A DNA stretch of 64,000 nt from Acidobacteriota bacterium (GCA_013289695.1 JABCZK010000023.1:1-64000), one strand, 5' to 3'; positions 27,201-36,005 are shown, numbered from the stretch's first letter. Notes: a model not told the origin generated them from the letters alone. Program-made: numbers and translations.

Positions 27201-27576
27201 GGATATTACCGGGCTTATTACCAAAGCGACCGGCCGGCAATTCGAAACATTCAGGCTTCCCGACTTCGTTCCCGAGCTGATCCGGAGATGCCGGAAGGAA
27301 GATCTGCTCTTCCCGCTGCTGGATTTTTTGGTGGGCTCTGTCGACAACATCTCCGCGATGGAGTTCAAACGCTATGACAGCTCTTCGTATCAAAAAGCCC
27401 GCGATGCCTCCGTGTGGGGCAAAGCTGATCCGTCTCTGGAAGATACGGTCAACGGCATTCTGAAATTCATGCATCGCAAGGGGATCATTTCGGTGGCGGC
27501 TCGTGAAGTGGACGCGGTGTCACCGAGCGGAGGGCTCGTGGACTGGACGGACGCGATATCTGCTACTGCTTCTTAA
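24259..27576 (+). CDS. Fatty acyl-AMP ligase - acyl carrier protein - thioester reductase, single chain
   Basis: This 1105-residue enzyme activates a fatty acid as acyl-AMP, loads it on its own carrier domain and releases it reductively as aldehyde or alcohol. Domain 1 (about 1-575) is a FAAL-type ligase: LQYTSGSTMEPKG, WLPQYHDMGLIG, YLRTGDIGF and the C-terminal catalytic Lys in RTSSGKLMRH (K552). Domain 2 (about 590-665) is an ACP with the phosphopantetheine Ser616 in AGLDSLDLV. A charged helical linker follows. Domain 3 (about 715-1090) is an extended SDR thioester reductase: GGTGFIG (721-727), a VSTTF segment and the catalytic YSQSK (881-885). GGAGG precedes the ATG; a TTG three bases upstream is equally possible. 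Neighbours are a desaturase, a P450 and an MMPL exporter. Confidence 0.92.
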   Translation: MTASILGHLDRLADEHPDKLLYSYLDVNGDPTESYTYASFLHRVEAIAGYLWKEGRFAAGDRLLLAYPPGLEMICAFFGCVRAGLIPVPVYPPSSRGFQSALYKMVHIAKDCQAAAILTSRDYQASLKTNLARSGVSACGIDVDYISGLPWIATEDFVDAIADRPAAEHSKILFLQYTSGSTMEPKGVIVTHENILDTCPLVIDHSSPVVVSWLPQYHDMGLIGCYLYPALKGGTTYGFSPTDFIQRPILWFDAMTAYRATATAAPNFAYDYCLRAGRLSKESLEACDLSSLRVLMCAAEPVKPDTFRRFLESFQSYGLKAESFYVAYGLAENTLAVSLGGRNIVSVNKRALSLGAARMTTQVSEIDGATQIVSCGTPLPGLDVKIVDPEGHFALKPERTGEIWVAGSGKCRGYWNNPELTLKQFRARLVDDTPYDDGYLRTGDIGFFHGGELYVCGRIKDMIILRGQNYYPHDIENVVEKSSGLIRHNCVAAFQIQEDSEPALAIVAEVKNPKALPDARKIAAAVRNYLNVEVAVISFIAPRAIPRTSSGKLMRHKTKQMWLEGRFKVLSDFSREKDTGNSACDSDMHSSFAELKARYNLTGRESYNLVEAGLDSLDLVVFMHELKELLKDKGAELLARQVDIGVIQRVAVAELFGLAEKLKRAPEEALVHLRHSLAAFREEQRAAEKQMMINDRKLIFEPPAPIAMPETPVLNQVLLTGGTGFIGPFLMKSLLEQTRAKIHVLVRASNEKQGKQRLRDAMESMGPCGLDLMKMFEARVIPVCGDLGQPKLGLTQDEWNFLASEIDTVFHNGATVNYLFNYDLMRDANVLGTNEVVRLAFEGKPKEFNYVSTTFVFGWAVKSVLNETDLNENMELLDFGYSQSKWVAEQVVVDARNRGLSARIFRPALVSPSVTGGGNNFDIAVRLVAFMVNHGIGVDTLNQVSFVPADIVANNIVAISTTRGTANKTYHVTRDDYSNMMDITGLITKATGRQFETFRLPDFVPELIRRCRKEDLLFPLLDFLVGSVDNISAMEFKRYDSSSYQKARDASVWGKADPSLEDTVNGILKFMHRKGIISVAAREVDAVSPSGGLVDWTDAISATAS

Positions 27577-28342
27577 ACACCAGCTTCTCGGTCACTCGCT
27601 GGCCCGTTTCCAGCGTGCCGGTGGTGGATAGCGTCATCAGCTGCCCATCGGCGGAAACCACCCACCTATCTTTTTGCGTGACTTGATTGTCCCGCTGGTA
27701 GCTCGCATCCACCGTATGAGGATCGACGAGTTCAAGCGTCACGGTGTCATTGCGCGAGTTCTTTAGATCGTACGGCTTTCCGTCAAAACGCGCCGTATAG
27801 CTGAAGTCGCTCAGAAAACGGATCCCACCGCTTCCGTCCGCCTCAATTTTGACCACCAAACCTTGCCGCAAACGAGTTTTGCTGAAATCTTGCGTCCATT
27901 CGCCTGCGAAGAGGTCATTCGCGACTTTCTTACCTCCGCTTCGCGTCCACACCGTGATCTTATCGGGGTGACCCGCGCTCGCAGTCGTGGCCGTCAGCTC
28001 GTTCCCATCATTCGAAAGTTTTTCGCGAACCGTCGCCACCACAGCTCCATCCTTCTTCTCCTTGACCTCCGCCTGCCGCTTATCGATCCTACGCAGTTCG
28101 ATTTGATTGAACGACAGATTGCCCGGTGCGGGCGATTGGTGCCCGTTCGAATTTGCAGTGAAATCAAGATGGGTTTCGCCGGACATCACCACATGAGAGC
28201 CGTCATGCACAGGTGTAATGGCGAGGCGGTTCGGAGGATCCAGGCTGGATTGCGCAGAGATGAGCGTCCAGGTGCCAATGCGCGGGTCTGCCACTCCCGT
28301 TTGCATGGCAGCGAGCATTCCGAGCAAAAGTAAGGTGCGAAT
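27563..28342 (-). CDS. Secreted hypothetical protein, possibly with an AUU start
   Basis: This is an about 259-residue exported protein with an N-terminal signal peptide (RTLLLLGMLAAMQTGVA) and a beta-rich body of alternating polar and hydrophobic strands. I do not recognise the family. Its two halves look alike in style (GTWTLISAQSS... and GEWTQDFSKTR...), suggesting a duplicated strand unit. The start is odd. A perfect AGGAGG ends four bases before an in-frame ATT at 28340-28342, which would give an ideal signal peptide; the first ATG (28318) leaves the signal peptide too short. The longest frame runs to 28495 without homology. The 3' end overlaps the convergent FAAL gene by 14 bases. Confidence 0.6.
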   Translation of the reverse strand: MRTLLLLGMLAAMQTGVADPRIGTWTLISAQSSLDPPNRLAITPVHDGSHVVMSGETHLDFTANSNGHQSPAPGNLSFNQIELRRIDKRQAEVKEKKDGAVVATVREKLSNDGNELTATTASAGHPDKITVWTRSGGKKVANDLFAGEWTQDFSKTRLRQGLVVKIEADGSGGIRFLSDFSYTARFDGKPYDLKNSRNDTVTLELVDPHTVDASYQRDNQVTQKDRWVVSADGQLMTLSTTGTLETGQRVTEKLVFKKQ

Positions 28343-28536
28343 TGTTCCTCCTGAATTGATGGGGCAAAGTCTAACAGATTCAGGTACCTCCGTAAGTGAG
28401 TGTTGCGCAGATGTAAACTCGCGAAACTGAACGCAAACGTAGGAACCGGTTGCGGAGGGACCACCTCTTTCGCCCGTGTGGTTTTTAGGCGTCACCGTAG
28501 AGTTTTGCTGACGACGATTTTGTGAGATATGCCATC

Positions 28537-30774
28537 ATGATGGATATGCACGCGCGCCGTTTTTGGGTGTCGGGAATCGTCCTCGCAGCAACCATCGCAC
28601 TTCTTCCCTTCTCTTTTCACGCGGAGCGGCGCCTGGAAACCGCAACGCGTGTCGAAGGAAGCCAGGCTGAAATTGTCCGAGACGAGCTGACTACTCGTTT
28701 TCACTCGCCGTTCGTGGACCGCGTTGTCCTGGTGATCGAAGGACTGCCACCTGCTAATTCTGACGAAGGCGGCCAAGGGTTAGGAACCATCGTGGCAGCA
28801 CTGAAAGAGCAGCCCGGCGTTTCAGGCGTCGTGTCTTACCTCGAGTTGCGCGATCCGATTTTTCTGGGCCGGAAAGGGGGAACGTTTGTCCTCGTGGGAC
28901 TCACTTCGACCGGCGGTCCAGTCGAGTCGCTTGTTCCAGAGATTCACCAGCTGGCAAGCACGCTTGAAAATCAACTGCGCGGCCGTTATCCGGCGGTGAA
29001 GCTCGAGCTCACAGGCGAGATTCCACTGAATTTCGATATTCGGAAAGCGAGTGCCGCCGACGTGCATCGCGGTGAAAGCCTGGTGATCCCTGGGACCCTG
29101 GTGCTTCTGCTGGTGGCGTTTGGCAGCCTGATGGCCGCCCTGATTCCATTGGCGGTTGGCCAGCTCGCCATTGCGACCACTCTGGCGATTACCGGATTCC
29201 TGGCTCAGCGCTGGCACTTGTCCATTCTGGTTCAGAATTTGGCCACCATGCTTGGCCTGGGCCTGGGAATCGACTACGCGCTCCTGATGATCAGCCGCTT
29301 CCGGGAAGCGATTGCCGCCGGGAACGACGGACCCGCGGCCGGGTTGATCGCGGCACGCCAGGCAGGCCGCACGCTTTTGATTTCAGCGTCAACGGTAGCC
29401 ATCGGATTTCTAGCCCTGTTGACGGTTCCGATCAGCGAAATCCGTTCCATCGGTGTCGCGGGATTCCTGGTGACGGGAATGAGCGTGTTGCTTACAAATA
29501 CCCTCGTTCCGGCCGCGCTGGTATTGCTCGGTGCGCGGATTGATCTTGGCCGAATGCCCTTTACCGCAAAATTGGATGCGCAGCACGCCGCACGTACGGG
29601 AAATCGCTGGCGTCAATGGGGAAAGGCGATCGTCGCGCATCCCTGGCTTGCCCTGTTTTTGGCTGGTACTCCTTTGCTTCTGCTGGCGTGGCAGGTCAGA
29701 CGACTGGATACCAGTCTGCCCCGAGGGGATTGGCTTCCGCAGGCGGCGGAATCAGTCCACGCGCTGCACACGCTTGAACGGATGGATCGGGGCGGCGTTG
29801 TTGAAGCGTTGCGCGTCATTGTCGAACTTCCAACGGATTCCATCGCGCAAACCGACGCAGGGTGGGATGCGCTGGATCTTCTCTCCCAGCGCCTCGCGAG
29901 CGACCCTCGCTGTGACCGCGTGATTTCTATCACTACGCTCGCGGAGGGTAAGCGATCTTCCCTCACTGATCTTTCGCGGGAGACGCGTCGAACGTTCCTG
30001 AGTAGTGACGGACGAGCGGCGCTGCTTGAGGTGTTACCCGCGAGCTCAGTCTCCCTGCGCGAGCAGGTCAACTGGGTGCGGGAGTTGCGCAAGACCGGCG
30101 CGCCGGCTCTCACCGGCGTGCCTGACGCAACCCTTCTCGTCGGGGGCATCCCGGCACTCAATGCCGATTATGAAACGATTATCAGAAACCGCTTTCCCTC
30201 CGTAATGTGGTTGGTGGTGGGGGGGACGCTGTTTGCTTTGCTCTGCGGGTTCCGCTCGATCTTCGCCGCCGTGAAGGCGATCGCACTGAACCTGTTCTCG
30301 GTGGCAGCGGCCTTCGGAGCATTGGTTGTCGTTATCCAGGATGGACACGGAAGCAAGTTCCTGGGAGTTCCCGGGGGAACCGGTAGCGTGTTTCCCCTAG
30401 TACCGATCGTCGCGTTTGCGATCGTCTTCGGATTAAGCATGGATTACGAGGTATTTTTGGTCGCACGCGTTCTGGAAGCCAGAAGGAGCGGGCTCAGTGA
30501 AATGGATGCGATCCCGGAGGGTCTGGCGAGAACCGCAGGCCTGATTACGAGCGCCGCCGCGATCATGATCGTGGTATTTGCGGCATTCACCTTCGGAGAT
30601 TTCCTGGTGGTCAAGATGATCGGATTTACCCTGGCGATCGCCGTGTTGATTGACGCGACGCTGGTTCGTATTGTGATCGGTCCGGCGCTCCTTCGTATTG
30701 CAGGCGATTGGAACTGGTGGCCTGGCGGGCTGACCACAGCGCGCGAGGCGCCAGTGATGGCGAGTCGCGAATGA
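28537..30774 (+). CDS. MMPL/RND-family lipid transporter
   Basis: This 745-residue protein has twelve predicted membrane helices in two halves, with a periplasmic porter domain after helix 1 and after helix 7. The key helix 4 and helix 10 motifs are GLGIDYALLMISR and GLSMDYEVFLVAR; the Asp-Tyr pairs carry the proton relay in MmpL3-type proteins. Members move lipids or hydrophobic metabolites across the inner membrane. The frame opens at a GTG (28522); ATGs at 28537, 28540 and 28546 are alternatives, and I used the first. No adaptor or outer-membrane partner is adjacent. Position after the FAAL-ACP-reductase makes it the likely exporter of that pathway's product. Confidence 0.9.
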   Translation: MMDMHARRFWVSGIVLAATIALLPFSFHAERRLETATRVEGSQAEIVRDELTTRFHSPFVDRVVLVIEGLPPANSDEGGQGLGTIVAALKEQPGVSGVVSYLELRDPIFLGRKGGTFVLVGLTSTGGPVESLVPEIHQLASTLENQLRGRYPAVKLELTGEIPLNFDIRKASAADVHRGESLVIPGTLVLLLVAFGSLMAALIPLAVGQLAIATTLAITGFLAQRWHLSILVQNLATMLGLGLGIDYALLMISRFREAIAAGNDGPAAGLIAARQAGRTLLISASTVAIGFLALLTVPISEIRSIGVAGFLVTGMSVLLTNTLVPAALVLLGARIDLGRMPFTAKLDAQHAARTGNRWRQWGKAIVAHPWLALFLAGTPLLLLAWQVRRLDTSLPRGDWLPQAAESVHALHTLERMDRGGVVEALRVIVELPTDSIAQTDAGWDALDLLSQRLASDPRCDRVISITTLAEGKRSSLTDLSRETRRTFLSSDGRAALLEVLPASSVSLREQVNWVRELRKTGAPALTGVPDATLLVGGIPALNADYETIIRNRFPSVMWLVVGGTLFALLCGFRSIFAAVKAIALNLFSVAAAFGALVVVIQDGHGSKFLGVPGGTGSVFPLVPIVAFAIVFGLSMDYEVFLVARVLEARRSGLSEMDAIPEGLARTAGLITSAAAIMIVVFAAFTFGDFLVVKMIGFTLAIAVLIDATLVRIVIGPALLRIAGDWNWWPGGLTTAREAPVMASRE

Positions 30775-31209
30775 AATCCCTAGGTGTTAACACGAAACAT
30801 CGACGTGCCGTTGGCTGAGCTCTGTTCTGGCACAACGAGCCACTATTCGCAGGACGGACTGGGCATCGTTGCGTCACGGGCAACTTCTGCGAGTGCGTCG
30901 CGCAACACCTACCCATGTGATTCGTTCGGCAAGTTCATCAGCGCGTGGACCGGCGTTTGACGCGGCGAGGGTCGATATTTGCGATTTCTGCAAGGCTTCG
31001 ATTTTTACGCCGTGCTGCCGACTTCTGGCGAAGCGCCTGGAAGCGTGACCCCGATGCGACCTCCCCCGACAGAAATGTTTTGCAATTGCGCCTCGGGCGA
31101 GCCGTTTCTCTGCATGTACCCCACGGCCGCATCGGTTAGAGGATTCAAGCATCCAATTAGTGTAGCCGTTTGATGCCCGTCTCGCTTCCGTGCGGGGAAT
31201 GAGGAATCT
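30775..31209. other. 435-base intergenic region, nothing recognised
   Basis: The reading frames here are short and without protein-like features or family motifs. I see no paired promoter boxes, no strong hairpin followed by T, and none of the palindromic repeats found in other spacers. A GAGGAAT ribosome-binding site for the next gene lies at the right edge. Confidence 0.4.
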
Positions 31210-32247
31210 ATGCCAGATCGCTCGCGTCTCGCCGATACTCCGCTTTCGATTCTCGACTTGGCGCACGTACGACAGGGAGGCACGGCTGAGGAAGCTTTCC
31301 ATAACGCTCGCGCGCTGGCTCAGCGTGCGGAATCCCTGGGCTACAAGCGATTCTGGCTTGCGGAACATCACAATATTTCGGGAGTCGCATGTTCGGCGAC
31401 GTCGGTTTTGATCAGTTACATCGCGAATGCGACCTCGACGATCCGGGTGGGCTCTGGGGGCATCATGCTTCCGAATCACGCGCCGCTGGCAATTGCAGAG
31501 CAGTTTGGCACGCTCGAATCGCTCTTTCCCGGCCGGATCGACTTGGGCCTCGGTCGCGCCCCCGGAGGCGATTCGGGTGCGGCGCGAGCGCTGCGCGGTT
31601 CCGTGCCCGACGCGGGCGAGAATTTCCCAGCGCTGCTGGAGGAGTTACGCGGCTATTTTGGCGAGCCACAACCTTCGCGGCGCGTGCACGCTTATCCGGG
31701 GGAACGCACGAACGTTCCCATATGGCTCCTGGGCTCGAGTGACTTCAGCGCGCGACTGGCCGGAAAACTCGGTTTGCCGTTTGCGTTCGCCGCTCATTTT
31801 CAACCGGGCCCTCTGTTGCCGGCCCTGCACATCTATCGCTCGTCGTTTCGTCCCTCCCACGTTCTTGACCGGCCCTACGTGATGGTGGGAATCCCGATCC
31901 TTCTGGCAGACTCAGACGAGCAAGCTCAGTTTCTAGCTACGACCCCAATCCAAATGTTTCTGAACTTGATCCGCGGTGTGCCCGGGCCGCTGCCTCCTCC
32001 TACAAGAAGCCTCGAGTGGACGCCGGAAGAGCGGCAGATGGTAGCCGCAAAATTTGGAGCGGCGATATTCGGCGCACCCGATCAGGTCGCCGCGCGGCTG
32101 AATGCGTTTCTTGAGGGGACGCAGGCGGATGAATTGATCGTGGTATCGAACACGTACAATTTCGAGGACCGGCTACGCTCCTACGAACTTCTCGCCCATC
32201 TGGCCAATCAGGGACGAGAAGAACCTCAGATCGTCAGGACGGTTTAG
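31210..32247 (+). CDS. LLM-class flavin-dependent monooxygenase (luciferase-like)
   Basis: This 345-residue TIM-barrel enzyme of the bacterial luciferase family uses reduced FMN or F420 for oxygenation or hydride transfer. Conserved parts are the opening [14 protein letters not shown], the RFWLAEHHN strand, the [19 protein letters not shown] block, the [20 protein letters not shown] segment and a C-terminal [11 protein letters not shown] block. This pattern is that of the MsnO8/YhbW-like subgroup. The ribosome-binding site is GAGGAATCT. It is followed after 52 bases by the metallophosphoesterase gene. Confidence 0.9.
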   Translation: MPDRSRLADTPLSILDLAHVRQGGTAEEAFHNARALAQRAESLGYKRFWLAEHHNISGVACSATSVLISYIANATSTIRVGSGGIMLPNHAPLAIAEQFGTLESLFPGRIDLGLGRAPGGDSGAARALRGSVPDAGENFPALLEELRGYFGEPQPSRRVHAYPGERTNVPIWLLGSSDFSARLAGKLGLPFAFAAHFQPGPLLPALHIYRSSFRPSHVLDRPYVMVGIPILLADSDEQAQFLATTPIQMFLNLIRGVPGPLPPPTRSLEWTPEERQMVAAKFGAAIFGAPDQVAARLNAFLEGTQADELIVVSNTYNFEDRLRSYELLAHLANQGREEPQIVRTV

Positions 32248-32299
32248 GCGCAAGAAATCGACTGTATGGGATAATAGGAATCGCGGCTTGAGGAATCGA

Positions 32300-33412
32300 A
32301 TGAGACGAAAACGCTTAATTACTTTCATTGCGGTGATTCAGTCCTTTCTATGTTTGATACATCTTTTCCTCTATCAGACGTGGACGTTTTCGCCCGCAGG
32401 GGGCGATATGCCCGGGACGTTCTGGATCGAACTGGCGCTGGGCCTTTTGTCAGTGAGCTTTGTGGCCGCCTCGCTACTCGCATATCGCTACACCAACGCG
32501 CCGCTGCGCGCGTTTTACCGGGCAGCTGCGGTTTGGGTGGGCATGCTGACGTTCCTGTTTTTCGCCGCCGTGTTCTCCTGGATTGTTCTGGGAGTTGCGC
32601 GATTGGCGGGGCTGGACGTGAACTTCCATCGGATTGTGGAATTACTGTTCGCCGCTGCTGCCGTGACCGGACTCTTCGGTGTGGTCAACGCGAGTTGGAC
32701 GCGGATCACGCGAACGACGGTGCGGCTGGCAAACCTGCCGACGGCGTGGCTGGGGAGAAGAGCGGCGCTCATCAGTGATGTGCACCTCGGGCATGTTCGA
32801 AATGGAAGCTTCTTGCGGCGCATGGTCGCGAAGATTCTGAAGGAAGAGCCGGACGCGATTTTCATCACTGGAGATTTGTATGATGGAACGGCCATCGACG
32901 CGCGGCGAGCAGCGGAGCCATTAAGCGCGCTTACGGCGCCACAAGGGGTGTATTTCGTCGCGGGAAATCACGAGCAGTTTGGAGACGACAGTAAATACCT
33001 GGATGCGATCACGGCGGCTGGGGTCCGCGTGCTACGCAATGAGAAGGTGGAAGCAGACGGTTTGCAGATTGCCGGCGTGCCGTACCGGAGCGCGACGGAC
33101 GGTGCCCACTTTGCGTCGGTGCTGCGCGGCATCCGATTGGATCACGATCGTGCGAGCATTCTCTTGACGCACGCACCCGACCATCCAGAGATCGCGGAGG
33201 CCGCCGGAGTTTCCCTGCAACTATCTGGGCATACGCACCTGGGCCAGTTCGTACCCTGGAGTTGGATGGCGCGCCGGATTTACCGGCAGTTTGTGTATGG
33301 CTTAAGTCGAATCGGGAAGATGCAGGTTTTCACTTCGAGCGGAGCGGGGACCTGGGGACCGCCGCTGCGGCTGGGATCGAATCCGGAAATCGTTATGCTG
33401 GAGTTCGAGTAA
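32300..33412 (+). CDS. Membrane-anchored metallophosphoesterase (YkuE-like)
   Basis: This 370-residue protein has four N-terminal transmembrane helices (about 1-135) followed by a calcineurin-like phosphoesterase domain. Metal-binding motifs appear in order: D-x-H in ISDVHLGH, GD in ITGDLYDG, GNHE in VAGNHEQF, LTHAP, and GHTH in LSGHTHLGQ. The domain should hydrolyse phosphomonoesters or phosphodiesters on one face of the inner membrane; related YkuE/YaeI-type proteins act on lipids or cell-wall precursors. The ATG at 32300 has GAGGAATC before it, and a TTG twelve bases upstream is less likely. Confidence 0.9.
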   Translation: MRRKRLITFIAVIQSFLCLIHLFLYQTWTFSPAGGDMPGTFWIELALGLLSVSFVAASLLAYRYTNAPLRAFYRAAAVWVGMLTFLFFAAVFSWIVLGVARLAGLDVNFHRIVELLFAAAAVTGLFGVVNASWTRITRTTVRLANLPTAWLGRRAALISDVHLGHVRNGSFLRRMVAKILKEEPDAIFITGDLYDGTAIDARRAAEPLSALTAPQGVYFVAGNHEQFGDDSKYLDAITAAGVRVLRNEKVEADGLQIAGVPYRSATDGAHFASVLRGIRLDHDRASILLTHAPDHPEIAEAAGVSLQLSGHTHLGQFVPWSWMARRIYRQFVYGLSRIGKMQVFTSSGAGTWGPPLRLGSNPEIVMLEFE

Positions 33413-33518
33413 AACCGCTTGAGAAGATGTAAGGACGTTTTACCCGCCCATAGCTGGCTACCCCAATAATTTTTCATCGCTGGTGCCGCCGCCGCAAAGG
33501 CGCGGAGTACGGCGGCAA

Positions 33519-34379
33519 CTACGACCTGGGAATGAATCGGCTGAAGATTTTCCAATACGAAATCGGCGCCAGGCGTTCGAGCAATGCCAGGAACTTAGCG
33601 TCGTTGCCGACTAGCACGCGCGCCGAGCGGCGCTCGATGCCCTTCACGATAATTTCGCCGGCGGCTGCCGGTGGCATCGTCAGTGCTTTTTTTGCGAGGG
33701 CTCTGCGCCGGGCGATTTCTTCCGCAGGCATGTCCTTGGGCACTCGAGCGTTATCTGCAATTGCTGTTGCGACGCCGCCCGGGTGGACTACCGTAACCCC
33801 GACTTTGGAATCCGCGAGTTCGTGCCGTAGTGAATTCGAAAATCCGCGCACGGCGAACTTGCTTGCCGAGTAAGCCGTCTCGGCGGGCGGCGAGATTATT
33901 CCGTATATGCTCGAAAGGTTCACCACGCGTGCGTCATCGCTTTTTCGCAACAGAGGCAGAAACGCTCGGGTCATGCGCACCACGCCCCAGAAGTTAATTT
34001 CGAACAACCACTGGAAATCTTCCTCGCTGACTGCTTCGAACGTGCCGCCGATGGCCACGCCGGCGTTGTTTACGAGGATGTCCACCTCGGGATGCGCGGC
34101 GATCACAGCTTGGGGAAACGCCGCCACGGCACGTTGGTCTGCAACGTCAAGGTGATGTTGGCTGACGCGCAGCGCACTCCGCCGGGCGCTGCGGTTTGTG
34201 GGATCGCTATGAGCGGATTCTGCCATACGCGCCGTTTCTGATAGTCCCGCCTCGTTCACGTCAGCGAGCGCAAGGTTGCAGCCGCGGCGAGCGAGCGATA
34301 CGGCAATGGCACGACCGATGCCGCTTGCAGCTCCGGTGATTACCGCCGTGCGGTTCTCAAGGTTCATTGCGCTCGTCAT
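33519..34379 (-). CDS. Short-chain dehydrogenase/reductase
   Basis: This 286-residue NAD(P)-dependent oxidoreductase has the classical SDR pattern: cofactor motif TGAASGIGRA (about residues 15-24), NNAGVAIGG, and the catalytic Ser in VNLSSIYG with YSASK (Y-x-x-x-K). It lacks a membrane anchor; the C-terminus is hydrophobic-aromatic. It starts nine bases downstream of the Baeyer-Villiger monooxygenase on the same strand, so the two form an operon. In such pairs the SDR typically oxidises an alcohol to the ketone that the monooxygenase then attacks; that link is inference here. Confidence 0.9.
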   Translation of the reverse strand: MTSAMNLENRTAVITGAASGIGRAIAVSLARRGCNLALADVNEAGLSETARMAESAHSDPTNRSARRSALRVSQHHLDVADQRAVAAFPQAVIAAHPEVDILVNNAGVAIGGTFEAVSEEDFQWLFEINFWGVVRMTRAFLPLLRKSDDARVVNLSSIYGIISPPAETAYSASKFAVRGFSNSLRHELADSKVGVTVVHPGGVATAIADNARVPKDMPAEEIARRRALAKKALTMPPAAAGEIIVKGIERRSARVLVGNDAKFLALLERLAPISYWKIFSRFIPRS

Positions 34380-34388
34380 AATCTGAAG

Positions 34389-35915
34389 TCAGATGGTAGC
34401 CCTGGAGTGAATGTTAGTTACGCGGCCGCGGTTGTCAGCCTCCGGCGTTCGAAGAAAATTCATGGTCCCGTCGCTTACCGAGCCAAAGGTAAAGGAGGCC
34501 AGGTCTTTCACATAATTCTGGGGTACTCGCCACGGCGCTCTCTGTCCCTGTCTGGGCAACACGCCGTCGGCACGGCGCACGTAGCCTGAGCTAAAATCGA
34601 GCAAAGGCTCGGGGTTGACAGATTCATCCGGAAGATTCGGTACACATACTGACCATCCCTTGCGATCCATATATTTAAGCAGCCGGCAGACAAAACGTGC
34701 CGTGACATCACAGCGCAGCGTCCACGAATTATTCGTATAGCCAAAGGCGAGCGCTAGATTCGGAATACCGCTGAACATTGCGCCTTTGTAAACCAGCTTC
34801 TCGTTGAGTTTGGCCGGCACGCCATCGACAAGAATTTCAGCTCCGCCCATCAACTGCACGACCAGACCTGTTGCCGAAACAACGATATCCGCCGGCAATG
34901 TCGTACCAGAGTTTAAGCGGATGCCGGACTCGACAACTTCCGAGATCGTGTCGGTGACGATCTCGACCCGGCCGGAGCGGATCGCCTGAAACAAATCGCC
35001 ATCAGGCACCAGGCATATACGCTGATCCCATGGGTTGTAGCGCGGCGTAAAGTGCCGCTTGACGTCGTAATCGGGATGAACCTGCCGCGTGATGCCCTTG
35101 ATGATCAAGCCCTTGATCAGTTCTGGTTTCGTGCGCGCGAGGTAAAACATTATGACGCTATACAGCACGTTCTTCCATTTTGCGACTTTCGCGGCTATCC
35201 CTTTCGGCAAATGCCGATACATCCAGATGACCATTGCGTCCTTGGTCGGACGCGTAACCACATAGCTGGGCGAGCGCTGCAGCATCGTCACATGCGCGGC
35301 TCTCTTGGCGAGCGCCGGAACCAGCGTCACCGCCGTAGCACCGCTTCCAATCACCACCACTCGCTTGCCCGTATAATCGAGTGTCTTGGGCCACTCCTGT
35401 GGGTGCACGAACTGCCCTTGAAATCGATTCATGCCCGGAAACTCCGGGCTGAAGCCTTTTTCGTAGCTGTAATAACCACTGCACATATAAAGGAAGCGGC
35501 AGAACAGTCGAACCTTGCGTCCATCTCTCGTCTGCGCCTCCACCGTCCAGCGCGCATCGGCTGAAGACCAGGAAGCTCGAATCATCCGATGTCCCAGCCT
35601 GATGTGGCGATCAATGCCATAGTGGGCCGCAGTGTCGCGGATATAATTCCAGATGGCAGGTCCGCCTGCGATCGCCTCGTCCGCCTGCCATGGCCGAAAA
35701 GGAAATCCCAAGGTGTACATATCAGAATCGGAGCGGACGCCTGGATAGCGAAACAGATCCCAAGTTCCGCCGATCGCGTCGCGGGCCTCCAGAATCGCGT
35801 AGGTTTTTCTGGGGAGGGTAGTCTGCAAATGGTAAGCAGCGTCAATACCGGATATTCCGGCGCCCACGATTAGAACGTCTAGTACGTCGAATTGTTCCGG
35901 TGATTGCATCGGCAT
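34389..35915 (-). CDS. EthA-type Baeyer-Villiger flavin monooxygenase
   Basis: This 508-residue FAD/NADPH enzyme should insert an oxygen next to a ketone, giving an ester. The FAD motif GAGISG (18-23) and a second NADPH motif VVIGSGATAVTL flank the Baeyer-Villiger fingerprint F-x-G-x3-H-x3-W-P, seen as FQGQFVHPQEWP. Segments such as GGTWDLFRYPGVRSDSDMYT and HFTPRYNPWDQRICLVPDGD resemble mycobacterial EthA closely, more than cyclohexanone monooxygenase. EthA relatives act on ketones and thioamides. It is the first gene of an operon with the SDR. Confidence 0.92.
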   Translation of the reverse strand: MPMQSPEQFDVLDVLIVGAGISGIDAAYHLQTTLPRKTYAILEARDAIGGTWDLFRYPGVRSDSDMYTLGFPFRPWQADEAIAGGPAIWNYIRDTAAHYGIDRHIRLGHRMIRASWSSADARWTVEAQTRDGRKVRLFCRFLYMCSGYYSYEKGFSPEFPGMNRFQGQFVHPQEWPKTLDYTGKRVVVIGSGATAVTLVPALAKRAAHVTMLQRSPSYVVTRPTKDAMVIWMYRHLPKGIAAKVAKWKNVLYSVIMFYLARTKPELIKGLIIKGITRQVHPDYDVKRHFTPRYNPWDQRICLVPDGDLFQAIRSGRVEIVTDTISEVVESGIRLNSGTTLPADIVVSATGLVVQLMGGAEILVDGVPAKLNEKLVYKGAMFSGIPNLALAFGYTNNSWTLRCDVTARFVCRLLKYMDRKGWSVCVPNLPDESVNPEPLLDFSSGYVRRADGVLPRQGQRAPWRVPQNYVKDLASFTFGSVSDGTMNFLRTPEADNRGRVTNIHSRATI

Positions 35916-36005
35916 GTCTGTGTCGTTCGCGCGTCGAGCGCGCTGTTGTAGCTTTGAGCGACGACGGTGGCGGGCCTATTTTTTATCCTTGCAGCAGCAA
36001 GAAAA

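Noticed and set aside
30874-31479. 201-codon minus-strand frame between the MMPL and LLM genes
   Set aside because: Half of it is antisense to the LLM gene; the product is Arg-rich and has no ribosome-binding site or motif.
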